NCBI GenBank assembly: GCA_027574665.1
Contig: CM050655.1
Coordinates: forward strand, 1,736,001 to 1,800,000
From: Rhynochetos jubatus
Taxonomy: Eukaryota; Chordata; Aves; Eurypygiformes; Rhynochetidae
DNA: 64,000 nucleotides
Direction: 5' to 3'
Shown piece after piece: positions 23,901 to 37,745 of this stretch. The first letter of the stretch is position 1; each line of letters starts with the position of its first letter. Made by a program: the position numbers and the translations under genes. The notes under the pieces are model-generated. The model saw only the letters and a program-made list of their open reading frames with translations. It made no database searches and had not been told where the DNA came from.

Positions 23901-26900
23901 AACTATGGCACCAACAGAATTAGCAAAAAGGAACATTTAAGACAATTCTAGTGTAATAGCAGATATTCTATCTCACTTCAGCTCCACTTAACCCCTTCGA
24001 GTGGGATGAGAGATTTGTGAGATGTGCTTGATAAGTTTAAAAAAGAAAAAGGCTCACTGACAGAGGGGAGGAAGGCACTGCAGCAGACCTTCTGGCTGCC
24101 AAAGGCTCTGCTTATACTTCTGGGGGTGCATCCCTTCATCACTAACTGTCTGAGGTGAAAATTACCTATCGAGAGAAGCTGCTTCAGGAAAACATGTGCT
24201 TGGTACTGGCCAATTTTCTTCTTTTTCCTTAGCTTTGCTTTCTTCCCTGATGCAAACTTGCTGCCCAAGTATCACTATGTAGCTCTATTGCTTTGTCTGA
24301 GGCTCTGTACACCTCTTCTCTGGTGTACCTGAGAAGAAAGTTCCTTAACTGTAGGAAAGCATTGTGTATAAGAAGGGAGCAGGCCACTGCTAGAGGATCA
24401 CTTGGTCCATGTGTCTAAACATCGTGTGAGCTTAAAATGGAGATCTGTTCTGTGTTGCATGCTTCTTTACCTTTTTTCTTTCTGACCTGTGGATTCTCCC
24501 CAGAGCTAAATTTTGTTACTGCCTTTGGCTCACATAACATGTAGTTATAAAAGAGCTTCACTAATGTCTAAATTTTAATACTGGAGATTTCTTTGCTGAA
24601 CCAGCAGAACCAGCACTCAGGAGTCTCCTGCTCAATATCCCGTGTCTTCTTCTTCCATACCCGACCCAGCTTGTTCAATTGTATTGTTTCCCTATAAAGC
24701 AAGAGGTAAAACCAGCATTTGATCTCATTTGCAAGGATGATAACAGGCTGTTTGTAAGCAGGTTGTGACTGCTGGGAAACCACATGTGAAGGTGACATCA
24801 ATGTGACAGTATAAATCTTGCCCCTGTGACTAGAAATGCTGAATGTGAGTTGAAGGTGTAGCTAATGTCCCTAAAAGTGAAACAGAAATATGTCCTTCTT
24901 GACATTTCCAAGTTTTTTTTCAGCTGTTGTGCTTGTGCCCATCCTACATCCCATGTTGTAACCTAAAAATAAAATGTGTTGTGCAGAGGAATGGGAACAA
25001 GACAGACCAACAAATGTCAGCTTTCATTGCTGTTGCAGGGGTGTTTGCCCTGTGCTGAGAGGTTTTCTTCTGGTCAGTGAAAGCCGTCTGGGGCAGAGCC
25101 ATCAGACCCTTTGTTGCAAGCGCTTCTCTACTTTACTAATTAACTCTACTAATTAGCCTGCAGTTAATTCAGACCCTGAATATTTAAAAAAAAAAAAAGG
25201 TAGGTGGAGTTGAAGAAGGTGAAAGGTGGTTGTAATTTCTCTGAGGTGAGTTTAACTTCTGTAAATCTTTGGAACTGAAGGGAAGAGGTTTATTTCCTAT
25301 GTGCCATCTTCTGCAGTGACTTGGCAAGGTCTCTTGGTGAGGCAGCCATGAACCACTATGCCACTAATTTGAAGCACTGATAGGGCACTGGCAATGCTTG
25401 GTTGGTCTGTCTGGTAGGCCGATGACTTAATTGGACTAACCCGGGTAGCTGTGTCATTTTACAAGTGCTTGGAGAAGAATTTGAGTGGACAGGGAAGCTG
25501 AAGGTCCCTTTTATATTCCAACCTCTTTGTCCGTTTCAGTATTGACATGTAAATTCACCCCTACAAGGCAACTTTGCGTATTGCTCTTTGCACTGACTGG
25601 CAGCAAAGATTAAAATCTCTGTGGCTTTTAGCTTGACACACTTGAAACTTGCTACAGCACTGGTGCTGTTTGCATGCCTACTTACATGTATTTCAGACTT
25701 AGGCTCTCCCTCTCAGTAGGCTTGTAGAGCATTTTTTTTTTTTTTCCTTAAACTAAGGCTTGAAAATCTTGCGTGACCTGCTGCTTTTGTTGTTCATAGC
25801 TCAGGAAGCACTGCAGATGGTTTTGTATCTTGCATTTAAGCAAAGCAGCTAATTTTGGCACTTAATATGTCTGTTGTTAACTGCTTTTCTCCTTGGGGTA
25901 AGGAAACACTGGAAAATGAAGTCTGGTTTTACTGTCACGTGCTGGTTGTGCCATGCCTTTGGTCTTGCAACTTGTTCACTGCTAAGCAATAAGGCACTCT
26001 GGCTTTTTACAGCAAGACTGAAATTATCTCTGTTCTCACATAAAAGCTGCGATTATTTCAGCAGTCTAGTGCCAGGAGTCTTGTCAGGGACCCATAATAA
26101 CCTTGTTAGCTTCTGCTTAAACTCTTCAGCCTTGTTCTAGTATTATATTTAACTGTTGCACAAGACTAGTCTTGAAAAGCAACCTTGTAGGCCTGAAGTT
26201 AACTGCATGGAGGGTAAGCACCAAGTTGACCAAAGTTTATTCCAACCTACTTTCTCTAGGTTTTTAGTTCTTTTGGTGTATGGGATTATCTGGGTTTCAC
26301 TACTTGCAGTTCCTGTTTGTCTGAGGTCTCTGACCACACCAGGCAAATCCCAGCTCGTAAAGCAGCATGAGTAAAAGACCTCTGTGAACGTCCGTGCCTG
26401 TATTAGTACCTTACAAAGAAATGGCTTATCAAACTGTAGGGCTGATTTTTTCTGCATGTACATTTTTGCTAATGTCAAAACTTGATGTTTTCATTGCCCC
26501 AGTGCTGTATAATAGGATCTTCAATTTTATTTTTTCTTAAAATAAAAACGTAAAAGTATGTAGTATTACCTTGCTGTAAACCTGCATATAGTAAAGTTGA
26601 TAGAGCAGGAAAACATTTCCTTACCTGCCAGATCACTGTTTTAAGAGCCTAACTTTTTTTTTTATGTTTATATTTGGTTAATTCTACATTTCTAATGTAG
26701 CTTGAGATAAGTCCACGTTGATGAATTAGGCAGTTTATGGAAGTGAGGAACTGGTGCAGAACCAGCTTGCGGTTGGGAATTCCCTGGCAGGGGCAAACAA
26801 CGAGACCGCAACCCAACAAAAGCATGTACTTGGAGCTCTGTGATGGGGAGCCTGCAGAGCTAAATAAGTAGTAAATGCAGCAAAATGCACTAGTCAATAA

Positions 26901-28048
26901 CTACAACAGAGCCAGTATAGTGGGGCTGGACATAACTTCCCCTCCCCCCTCCCCCCCCAAGCTAGGTATCCTGGCCTTAACAAGAGGGTAGAGCACATGT
27001 GATTTAGAATTTGCTGCTCTACTGAAACAGGGATCAGGAATCAAATATGTTGAACATGTCTACAGCATGTCTTTATATGAGAAGAGTTTTGAGATGAAAA
27101 AGGAGATGCTGCTTTGCTGGTTTTGAACAGTAACATTCTTAATATCCCTCTCTTCCAGTTCTGTACCCCTGGGGTGATTGAGTTGTGCTGAACTCTGGTC
27201 ACCAGACACAACAGCCTGACAGTTGACAGAAGATTTTCAAACACTCAATGTGGTTAATTCCTCTTGTCTTAAATAGTAACCTAACATGCTGTGGGCAGAG
27301 TTTTATTTTTAAGGAGGGTATGGCTATTGTAAGGCTTTAGTGTGATCTGCTGGCTAGCTGTATTTCACTACCGCACGTTAAATCGCAAACTCAGCTGCAG
27401 GGAAACTCCCTTTACTCTCATAGTGGTTTTCCAGAGCCCACTTACTGGGGAAGACCCCATAAGTTTTGGTTTACCCTGCTGTACCATCAGGTTTTCCTAC
27501 TGATAAATGCAATGTTCTGCACTGAACAAAGTGAGCATGTGTGAAACGACACCCTTGCTTTGTCCTCTGCTTGTTCTCAACCTTGCTCTAACAACCGTTT
27601 TTAGCATATTATTAAGAGTGCTACACTTGGCTTTTTGTTTGTAGTTTTGCTTTATCAAAGTAGTCTCTTTTAGCTGTAAAACCTTAAGGAAGTTAGTTTC
27701 TGGCAATATCTGTAGGAGTTGCAGTTCTTTTACTGTGCTGAAATCTATGCCTTGCTTTAATGTTTCTGCAAGCTAAAATATTTTTGGATAAACAAAGCAC
27801 TTCACGTACTGTATAAACAGCTTACAGGCAGCCTTTACCCTTGGAGTGGAATGGAGTTATTGTGAACATTGCAGCGTGAACAAGGCCCTCTGACATAGTT
27901 GAGGGCCAGGAGTGGGATGTAGTGGGGCAACATATCGTATCTAATTGTTATTTTTGATCGGAATATTCTACTCTAAGCCATGTATTGTATGAAAAATTGC
28001 TGGCATCCATAACCAGATTTTTATTTATGGAACAATTTACGGTAGTTT

Positions 28049-28063
28049 CCCCCCCCCCCCCCC
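28049..28063 (+). repeat. Poly-C tract, 15 bases
   Basis: An uninterrupted run of 15 cytosines in otherwise AT-rich sequence. Length is likely polymorphic and may be misread in sequencing. Confidence 0.9.
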
Positions 28064-29812
28064 AAAATTGCCACTGATTATTGCTGTGTAGTAAATAGGA
28101 GCAGCTGGAAATGTATTTGAGGAGTGATGACTCAACACCAACCCGATCAGGTTCTAGTGTAGAAAACCAGGCCACAAGTGACGGCAGAAACATGGTGTTT
28201 CAGTGATGGTAAGTGGTCCTGGTAGGTACGGTTTAGCACTGACACTGGCAGATGTGTGTTCTCCCGCCCTTAGCCAGCGGCGTTGTCATTTGTCATGCAG
28301 GTGGTGCCATGCTCAGCTCTGTCGTCAGTTGGGATGGTTGCTGCTTTGTCCCTGTATACTGTGGGCTGTTTAAATACTAAAGGAAATATGAAGTATATGT
28401 TGTTGACATTTGTTGAATGTTGCTAGCAGCATTAGAGGTCAAAGTGATCAGCTTTTTGGGATATTGAGCTACTTTTGCTTTGCCAGAGATGATGCCTCAT
28501 GAAAGAATGTAAAAATCAGTTCTGCCACTTGTAGTGCTTGAAAATCTTAGTATGGCATCTTAAGAATCATGGAGGAACCTACAGAGCTAAAGCCTATTTC
28601 TGTATAATTTATCTTGCAGAGGAAAGGCAAATTTCTGGTGTTTGTTATTTTACAGTAAGGGTTTTTCTAAACCATCTCCCATGTGCTATTACAGGGGGAA
28701 GAGCCTTCTCAACCCGGATTGTAACCTGGCTTCTGTTTACAAGAGAGAGCTGAGGGAGGAAACCTGACAGCTTGTGACAACTTAAAAGTTAGATAGTTGT
28801 GTAAACATACCTGCTTGAATCTGTAAGTATCCTGGAAGCCAGAAAAAAGGATTTCTTTCCACGCCATCTGTGTGGGAGACAGGATACGGCAGTAGCTGGA
28901 ATCCCAAGGAGTGGGCAGCGGCACGTAGACTCTGCTTTCTGCACAACGATGGACATGTGGGACTCCCAACTCCTTCCAGATAGTTACGGAGACAAAGAGT
29001 TTAAATAGGCTCAAGATAGGGGTGTGTGTGGGGAAGCTGAGCAAGCATTTGGATGAGATATTCCCCAAGGAATATTAAATACTGTCTCAGGAAACTCCTG
29101 GAGCTGAAAGTAGTCAACCTTGGACAGAGCCATGTCTGACACAGGGCATGCTGTTGAGCTGCTGTTGGACATTGATTCAACTGATGTAGCAGAACAGCTT
29201 TGAGTGAGTGAGTTTTTGTTTTTTCTTGTTGCATGGGGATATTATGAAAAGAAAAGCTCTGAAGCTTGGTGTGACTGGATTTGAGGCTTGTAGTACTGGA
29301 GGCAACTGCCAAACTTTTAATTGTGTAATGGCAGCACTGAAGACAACCTCTGCAAAAAGCAGTCACTGGTCTCGGGTGGGCTGGCTTTAGCCCAGAGGTG
29401 GTGCTGGACACTACTTCCTGGTTTTCCGTTTTCCAGCCTTTCTTTGATTAAGTGTTCCTGGGCAGTAAGGTGAATTGTAGAGGAGGTGAAAATGGGATAG
29501 CTGCCCAAGCATTGCATGTGTGGCAGTGTTTGCTTTTATGATATCAGTATGGTATCTTGCAAATCCGTGTAGAAGAGACCCACATACAAAGTACTGAATG
29601 ATATTTTAAGAGCTTAAAGAGGCTGCTCTCATAAATTTCAGCATTGGTAACAGCACATTTTTGTATACTCAAAAGATCTTTAACTGCTGCAGTAACGTAA
29701 GGAAAGCTGCTTGGGCACATTTTGGGTGTATTTGCCAGATGAGCAGAGAATGTGTTTAGGTTTTTTGGGGTTTTTTTGTTGGTTTTTGTTGTTGTTTTTT
29801 TTTTTTTTCCAG

Positions 29813-29923
29813 TTCAGTGGAGGTTTTGGTGTGCTTCACGAAGCAGGATGTTTCTAGCTTACTTGCAAAGCTTGAGCAACGAATGCAGAACTTGTCAGAT
29901 CATCTCTCCAGCTGTTCTGCTAA
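29813..29923 (+). CDS. Weak exon candidate, helical peptide
   Basis: A long T tract ending in CCAG precedes 29813, and GTATCC follows 29923. The open frame starts with the last base of a codon and then reads 36 codons, ending in phase 2. It includes SLLAKLEQRMQNLSDHLSSC, which would form an amphipathic helix. The T tract may simply be a homopolymer, the donor is mediocre and I do not recognise the peptide. Its phase does not fit the candidate at 34731. Confidence 0.2.
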
Positions 29924-32900
29924 GTATCCCCTGACCACCTTGCCCAAGGCAACCATTGGCATCCACTGGTACTTCTGCAATCTGATGTGCTCAGAGGAGC
30001 AGTGAGGCCAGAGTGAGCTGCTGTGTGCCTGTGACTCAGGACAGATGACAAAGGAGACATTCAGTCACCAGTGGAGGATCATGTTCCAGAAGCAAATCTG
30101 AACTAATGCTCTTAACCCTGCTGGAGCTGAAACAAACACTCAACAGATCTGGTTTTGTGCCCTGCTTATTTGCCTGGGTCTCTCAAGTTCTGTAAATGAC
30201 CCTGTCCCTCTGTTCTGCCCATCCTCCCTTTGAGATCTGCATGTAAGCATGCCAGCATCCATCTTGGCCTCTTCTTTTTCTCATGCCATCATCACTACTA
30301 CTCTACAGGAGTCATATTCCAACTAGTGAATTCTCATGCTCACAGTTATTGTTCTCATGTTAACAGCTGAAAAATCTTTAGTATGAGAAATACCATTTCT
30401 CATCTCTCTGGTCAACAAAGGGTGCACCTCCTTTTGCCCAACTGGTTATTGTGATTTCTCTCTTTGTAATAGCTCTGCATCAGCTATTACTTTTTAAACA
30501 TACTTACAAATATGGAATATATCTGAGGGGCTGTTGTTTCAAAGCACTTACAAAATGGGAAGAGTTAAGTTTTAACTGCTGTGGTTTATTTGCGAATCAA
30601 TGGACAGGAATGCTTTTGGGTATGAGGTCATGTATTTAAATATAGTGTGAATTCTGATGTGTACTATTGCTTGCAGTCAAGGTGAACCGTTTCTGTCTCC
30701 ATCCCCTTAGCAAAAGCACATAGACTGTGCTTGTCATGGGGTCCTCAGCTTTCATCCCATTCTCCTCCAGCTCCTGTAAAGTCAGAATAAGTACCTGTCA
30801 ATGGAAAATGATCCATGAGATGTAGAACACCAGTTTGGCAAAAGTAAGCAGTATAGTAAGCAGCTTGAAGTGGTTCCTATTGGTGGCAGAAGACAGGCAA
30901 CTTCACTCAGTGGTGGTGTCTGTTCCAAGAGCAGCAGCCAGGTCTGTAACTCTGGTCCTACCCTGTGCTCCTTATCGCTAGCATGTTTGTATAAGGAACT
31001 CACAAGGTATGTTGTACAGAAGGTCAGGGGCTGAAGGGAAGGCTTGTCACTTCCTAGGCACTTTTCAGGAAGAGTCACGTGACTTTTTATGGGTAGGTTT
31101 ACTGATCGCACGTTGATGGTGCCTTTGGTGGGTTTGCCAGTGAGCAAGGAAAATGTGCAACAGCAAACAGCATTGCTTTCAAAAAGGTGTTATAACTGTA
31201 TGCCTTGAGATGCTTATCAGAGCTGAGGCTTTCAAGAAACTTCTAATAAATACATCTATACATCAAGTGGACTTCTAGTGGGAGCTGTACATAATGGAAA
31301 CTTCCTTCCAAATACCGATCCAGAAAATATGATTTCTCTAAATAACAGGTTTTTATAACCTGGGGAAATTATCTAGGTCTGACTGCAAATATCCTGAAAA
31401 TGACCAAAATCTGAGTTAGTTGCAGTGTGTTCATTTTACTAATGTTTTCCAACCTAGTAATAACTTGCTTTTTTAGAATTGACTAATGTTAGCTTTTTAT
31501 CTTAAAAATAATTTCAGGTGAATCAGGGAAATTCTGATCGTGTTACCCAGTAGGGATAGCTGAAAATATCATTTTGTTTACAAGGTGCCTTCTCACTGTC
31601 CTGGCATCCGGCTAATGCAAAGACTTCCAAGTGTCTCTGGGACAGTTGGCCCCCTAAGTGGTTAGGAGTCTGAGAGCAATGTTGGGGCCAGATTTGTGGA
31701 GAGGGGAGTGTCCTGTAAGGTGTTTTGGAAGGCTGAACAACAGGAAGGTGGGAAGGAGATCTGAGAAGGGGAATTACTAGTTTGGAAACAGGGAAAGAGA
31801 CCTTCTGCTGTTAATGTAATTGCTATTTGTTGTGTAGTTGTGTGTTAGACCTCCTATGACAAGACCTAAATATAAATACAGGCGAAGTGGGTTTTGGATC
31901 TGGTTGATTCTGTGTTATATCTCCTCTTCTCTCTGCCACAGTTATTTAGTGAGAGACCTTAAAAAATTTGATATCTTAATTGGTGCTCATGCAGTCTTCC
32001 CTTCACCCTTGTAAAAATTATACTACATCTTATTTACAGCATAAAATGGAAATCAAGACTTGGGAGTATATTGGCTGACTTTGCAGAGGCCAGTACAGAA
32101 AGCACACAGGTGTCCTAGGTGTGAGACTGAGCCCAGTTGTGTACCTGAGTGCTGAAAGTGCCAATTTTAGTAGTGAGGAAAGCATGCTTGCTGCAGACTG
32201 TATCTTTCATTTGTCTCCCAAGTATTTTGAGCTTCCTCCCCTCAATTTTGTTCCCAGTCCCCGTTCAGGTCACTGGGGCCTGGAAGAATTGAAGTAATCC
32301 CATGAATAAATCTGACTTCACCCCATGATGTTTTTGTCGGTTGTAAATACAAAGTTTTCTCAAGGCTTTGGGACACTAGGAATGAGTCGGTAGCGTGCCA
32401 GCTGTTTTGCTGCCATCTTTCTGTACAGGAAAGGTGAAGGGGATATTTCTGGGCTGCCTCCCATAGTGCTTCTCCAAGCACTGATTAAAAATACGGTGTG
32501 GCTGGCAGGGGGAATTATCTCTGAATCTTCCTAAAATGTAAATGGGAGCTAAGAAATTCTGCTTTTTTTACAATTAAAGACAAAAATGTGAAATGGAAGT
32601 TACCCTAAAATAGAACAGCAGAAGCTGGGGAGGGGGGCTTGGCAAAGTAGTGTTTAGGTGATGGTTCACTACTGCGGATCTGTCCACGTACACCAGATGA
32701 AGGTCGTTTGCTTACATACCTTTTCGTTGGGAGTGAGTGCTACACTGGGATTAGCTGTGTGATTTTATTGTCTCCGCAGGAAGAGTGCAGAGGCAAACAA
32801 CTGCAGATTAGGAGCAATTTGCAAAATAGTTCGGTGATTAGCATGCCTTTGGAGATGTTTTCTGTGTAAGAACTGCATCGCAAATTTTATTGGCTTCCCA

Positions 32901-34730
32901 TGTTCAAAGAATGAACTGTGAGGAGGATTAAAATGCCATTTTAGACGTGGGCTAAACATTCGCTCAAAATCCCTTACGTTGTCTTTAAATCAATTAATTT
33001 GACTTCTTTAATCCACAGCCATACTGTGTTGGCAAACCCGTGCAAACGATCTATTTAGGCTGAATTTCTCCTGTGTATTTTAATGAGTACTTCACTGTGT
33101 CTGGCAAACGAGAAGCGAACATGCCAGTGAAATGTGGAAATACACCTGCCTTGCTGTGCTAGGGTGTAAAATGAAAATGCTGCTCTAATCATTAAGGTGC
33201 CTTTTCTAAGTAGTAGTTGGTAGCTGGTTAATCCAGCCTTTGCAGACATTCCTGATCCTTGCTGTTTATGTTGGATAAGAAAGTAAGACAACAGCCTATT
33301 GCTCCTTTTGCAACGGTGCTGCTTGCATAGATGTGTTAAGTGGGAAGGGAAAGCGGAAGAGAATTCTCAACTACAAAGCTTCATGTCTGCTTTGCAGGCA
33401 CAGCTGCGACATTTTTACTGCTGTGAAGTCTCAGGGAGTGGCCCTCGGTACGCAGATGTGGATGTTACAGGCCCGGTGTTCTTGTCCTTTGGGTTGTTTA
33501 GATGCCATTCTGGTTTTCACTATGTGAAGCTATTTTGGACAATGCTTTTTTTTTTTTTAACGGATGATACTCTGTCTCTCACTATGTTACAGCATGTTTC
33601 TCTGCCTGCATTGCTGAGCAAGGTTTGATAACAAGGGTTGGGCCCCATGCTTATCAAAAGCAGGAGGGTACATGCTCACTAGTACCTCAACAGTGTCCTT
33701 GTAAACTAAGAAGTGCTTTTGTAGATTAGCAGATGTTTAAAGAATTCTGTACTTGTTGTGAATTTTGCTCATTAAAATCTTATTATAACACTAAAAATCA
33801 TGCCTATAGGTCAAGACCCCTGCCCAGGTGAAGACCCTTCCCCTGAACATGCGTAATAGGGCAAGCAATGTGTCAGCAATATTACAATTGTCACTGTAAA
33901 GGGGGTGGGCTGGAAAATTGCTAATCCTGAAAGTTTTGTGTATAAATACAGCAGTAAGAACTCTGATGTGCATGTTAGGAGGAGACAGCCCCCATGCACC
34001 TGGCGCTGCAATAACCAATGTCAGCTTTCTAAACTCTCATTTGTTTTAAAGAGTTTTCTTTGTTACTTTTTGGTAACATAGACACTTGGTTCGCTTATGA
34101 TCCTGCATGGATAATAAGGATGGTAGCATTCACCTGAACAACATTTTGAATATTAATAAAATAAATTATTAGCCCTTTCTGGAAATCCTGCAGGTTGCTG
34201 CAATCCATTTAAATGGATTAGTCAGAGATGTAGCTTCAACTCTGAGCCTGTCCTAAGCTCCAGCTGCACTGCTTACAATTTATTAGATTAGGTATTGTAA
34301 AATGGTGCATATATTCTGAATAAGCTCCTGAGGCTCTGAAGTGTGTTTGGGTGCTGTCAACAAACACTGGTAGTTCTGAGCCATCTTGTGAAACAGCGAA
34401 CAAGACAGGCAAGTAACTTCAGACTTTAATCTCTGTAGCGTCGAAACCATCAGAATAGCTTCTTAGCTGGGCCTTCTGCATTACAGAAATGTTGCGGATG
34501 TTAGAGCAAGTGGTATCACAGTGCTGAGTGTTGTCACGTCATTTGCTAATATGGAAGTGGGCTTCTCTCATTCTGTTATAGCTCGCTATCGCTTAGCAAC
34601 TCCAGAAGCTTAACTACTTCCATAAGGATATTGCCCTGCAGTTTCAGGAAACTGGGCCCTGGACTTGGTAGCCTGTATCCCAGCAGAGCAGAAGCCACTG
34701 CTGTGCAAATAGAAGGGTGTTCCTCTGCAG

Positions 34731-34778
34731 GAAGGAGCAGAGGATGGAATAGTTTGGCATACAGGCAAATCAATTCAG
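34731..34778 (+). CDS. Weak exon candidate, 16 codons
   Basis: The acceptor GTGTTCCTCTGCAG and the donor TTCAG followed by GTAAGACAG are both good. The 48-base interval is open in phase 0/0 and encodes EGAEDGIVWHTGKSIQ. That phase fits directly onto the firm exon at 43325. A second frame is also open, and an interval this short is weak evidence. Confidence 0.27.
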
Positions 34779-37720
34779 GTAAGACAGACGTATTTTCTGA
34801 AAACTATACAGCAGATGTTAGAGTTTTCCAAAAAATATGATTAAATGCCATGTGTGCCACAAGAAAGATAGGAATGAGGTCTAGTTAAACCTTGCCATAC
34901 AGTTCTGCTACGAGGGTATCGCTTTGGTAGTAAACAAAGCTAACTGTTGATGTGAATTGGTTTTACTTTCTTCTAACTGGCCCAGAAATAATTCTGTACG
35001 TGGCAGAAAACATGTCCTTACAGGGTCTGTATGGGAGAGTAAGAGGCCACGACTGGTATCAAGCATCCCGGGAGCGCTTGTGGTGCTCAGCAGCACATAC
35101 TGATTCATGACTCGCTCATTGAAAATGTGTGTTTACATTTGAGCACCAGTTTATGCTCCATTGTCTCTAGGATCAGGGGGGAACCGTCCCTCCTTGAAGA
35201 GCAGGTGTGCAGTGTTTGGAGCTTTCCCTCCAGCTGCAGGAAGGGTATGGCAGGCTGGCTTTCTCATGGTTCACAGTGATGCTGCTCTCAGCAGACAGGC
35301 AGCTTTTTGGGCTTGATAAAACTTGGCAGATGAGTGCCTGCAAGCAGAGAGAGTGTCATGTGTTTGAGAGGGTGGCTGTTATAAGAGTGTAGTTACTCAT
35401 GGAAACAGACCCTTCTTCCTTACTGAAGATGTGCTGGTGGGTGTTCATGGGATGGATAACTTCGCTTACATTTTGTAAACATTAGCTTTTAGCGCTACAA
35501 TCCTACAGCAAACAGGACAGAATATCAGGGCATTTACTGAGTAGCTTGGCTGCTGGCAGTGCACCATGGCTCTATCTGAGTGGACAAAAACCGTATGACT
35601 TCAAACCCTTTACAGAAACGAGTCTTCTGACTGCTGCAGGTTGGGCTGGTGGGTGCTTAGGGTGGGTGTTTGGAATGGGGAGTGCCTAATGGCACCCTCC
35701 CCAAAGCACTTCAGTGGGTTAATCTTGAAGATGAGGCAAGAATGTAGTGTAAAACACAAAAGAGAATTTCCAAGTAATCCTAAACATATCTAGAATGGAG
35801 TCCAATAAAGCAGAATTGCCACGCCACTGGCTGCTTGCTTCCCGGCAGTCAGTTGTTTGGGTTTGGTTCTGCTTCAGCAGGCAGAATTTAATTCCGCTTC
35901 CCCCGCCTCCACTAGTATTTCAGTGGAAATGTAGAATTAGTTTTCTAACTAATGTGTATGGAGCAGGGAGACCATCTGGTTTCCCCTTATCAGAAAGTTT
36001 AACTGAAATAGCCCTGCAGAGCCGCCCAAAAGGGGGCTGGTTCTCTTCCGAATCTCCTCACTGGTTTTCTCAGCCTTGAAAGCTGGGAGGGGTGGTTTGA
36101 AGAGTGTATTGGCTTCCCAGCCACAGGCCTGAGTGGTTTGTGTACTGCTGCCATCTCTAATGTTTGCCTGTGCAAAAGTTAGATGATGAGGACGGAGAGA
36201 AGCCTGTTACCGAGGTGCTGCTACTTGAGGATTTGGGGCATGTGCATTGCAATTTTTACATTGTGCTTTTGCTTGGGTGCAAGTGCTTCCTCTCTCTTGT
36301 AAATTATCTTGGTGATCTTGAAGACTAGCAGGAAAGGCTTTTGGCCTTCTTGTGCTCCCCCTGCATCAGCTTATTTGTCAGTAAAACCTGTTCCCTTGTG
36401 TGATGCCTGGTTCAGAGCCTTGGTGACTTTACCAGCTCCCTTCAAAGAAACTGCTGAGATTTACTTCTTTAATTGTGCTCCAAGTGGTAGCGTGTATCCC
36501 AAGACTTGTTTTGCCTGATTACTCTTTTAGTTAAAGGTGCTCTGGGTATCACTGGAACTGGATATGGCTTTCAAGAGCAAAACACTGAGATTCCCATGAA
36601 GTTGGGAGTAGACGGCTCCTGTGGTGCCTTGGACCAAATTAGTGGCCCATTTCTGGTAGCTCCGTTTCCCATGTTGGTCTTGAGATGGTGGTCTCACCCA
36701 AACCACTCTTGTCTGGTGCAGTCTGGGAGAAAAAGGAATGTATGTATGTCCAAGATAACAGCCTTCCTGCAGAAGTGACCATGTGGGGAGTAGTGGATCT
36801 GCTCTCCATAGGATGCTACAAAGTGGGTGAAGAAGCACTCCGCGCCTCCTCAAGACTCAATGAAAGCTGCTTATAGGCCTTTTTTGGACACAAGGATCTT
36901 TGCTTTTTCTGTGTCATTTGGGAAATACTATTTTTAAAATGCAGCTGTCCATGTTAGCGTGGTCTTTACTGTATATCCCAGCTGTTGGTAGTCCTTGGGG
37001 TCATCTTCACATGGCAATAACTCCAAATATTTTAATAAAAGGCTTGTTGTTGTATCTGCTTCTTAGTATGCAATTGTTTGGGGTTTTTTTTTTTTGTTTG
37101 GGTTTCTTTTTTAATAGTGACTCTTATGACTACATGAGAAGCAGCCAGCAGCAGTTCTTCTGAGCTTTGACTCTCACTGTATAGTGAGCTTCTAACCTGA
37201 TGAATCGAGTGCTCTGGGTAGAAAAATAAGGTAAATAAATGAATTTTGCGTTTCCAAGCACTTATGCTTTGTATTGGTGTGCTTTTTCAATACTCTGTTT
37301 ACTGTAAACTGATGTTAAATGTGACCTGAATTTGAGTATGTTCTTGTTTTGGACTTCCATGAGCAGATACCTGTTTTGGTTTGGATTAGTAATTTTTTGC
37401 GTGTGTGCCAATGCCAGTGTTCAGCACCAGCAGCAGTCCTCACTTGTGTATTTGCATCATCCGACTTACTGTCCTACACATGCATGGCACTGTTTCTTTC
37501 GGCACCTGTAGCTGCTGTTTTTTTATGGGAGGCTTTCATTTAAAAGCATGGCTCAGTAATCGAGAATGTGATGATTACCTCCATTTTCTGTTGGTTTAGA
37601 CATTGCTTGTGCCAGCCTGGTGCTTTCTTCATTCAAGACAAAAAACATTACACCAACAGTTTAGTACTAAATCTTATAGTCTTAGGAACTGACAACTGAA
37701 CGATCACTTAGATCAGTTCA

Positions 37721-37745
37721 TTTTTCCTGCTTCCAGGTAAGCATA
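37721..37745 (+). other. Candidate recursive splice site
   Basis: TTTTTCCTGCTTCCAG joined to GTAAGC is a near-perfect acceptor fused to a near-perfect donor with no exon between. All frames upstream are closed by stop codons, so an ordinary coding exon ending here is unlikely. It is the best of three such sites in the presumed long introns. Confidence 0.38.

Larger units (their letters stand above)
16571..29812. other. Presumed intron, no firm gene
   Basis: About 13 kb of mostly AT-rich unique sequence. T tracts occur near 19139-19150, 19231-19241 and 25732-25745, an A13 run at 25186-25198, and a C/T-rich run at 26937-26958. A TTTA microrepeat lies near 18585-18600. The acceptor-donor fusion at 17918/17919 is listed separately. 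I see no exon I would defend. Confidence 0.4.

Noticed and set aside
33387-33490. Possible exon after CTGCTTTGCAG
   Set aside because: The acceptor is good but no convincing donor follows, and two frames stay open without a recognisable peptide.
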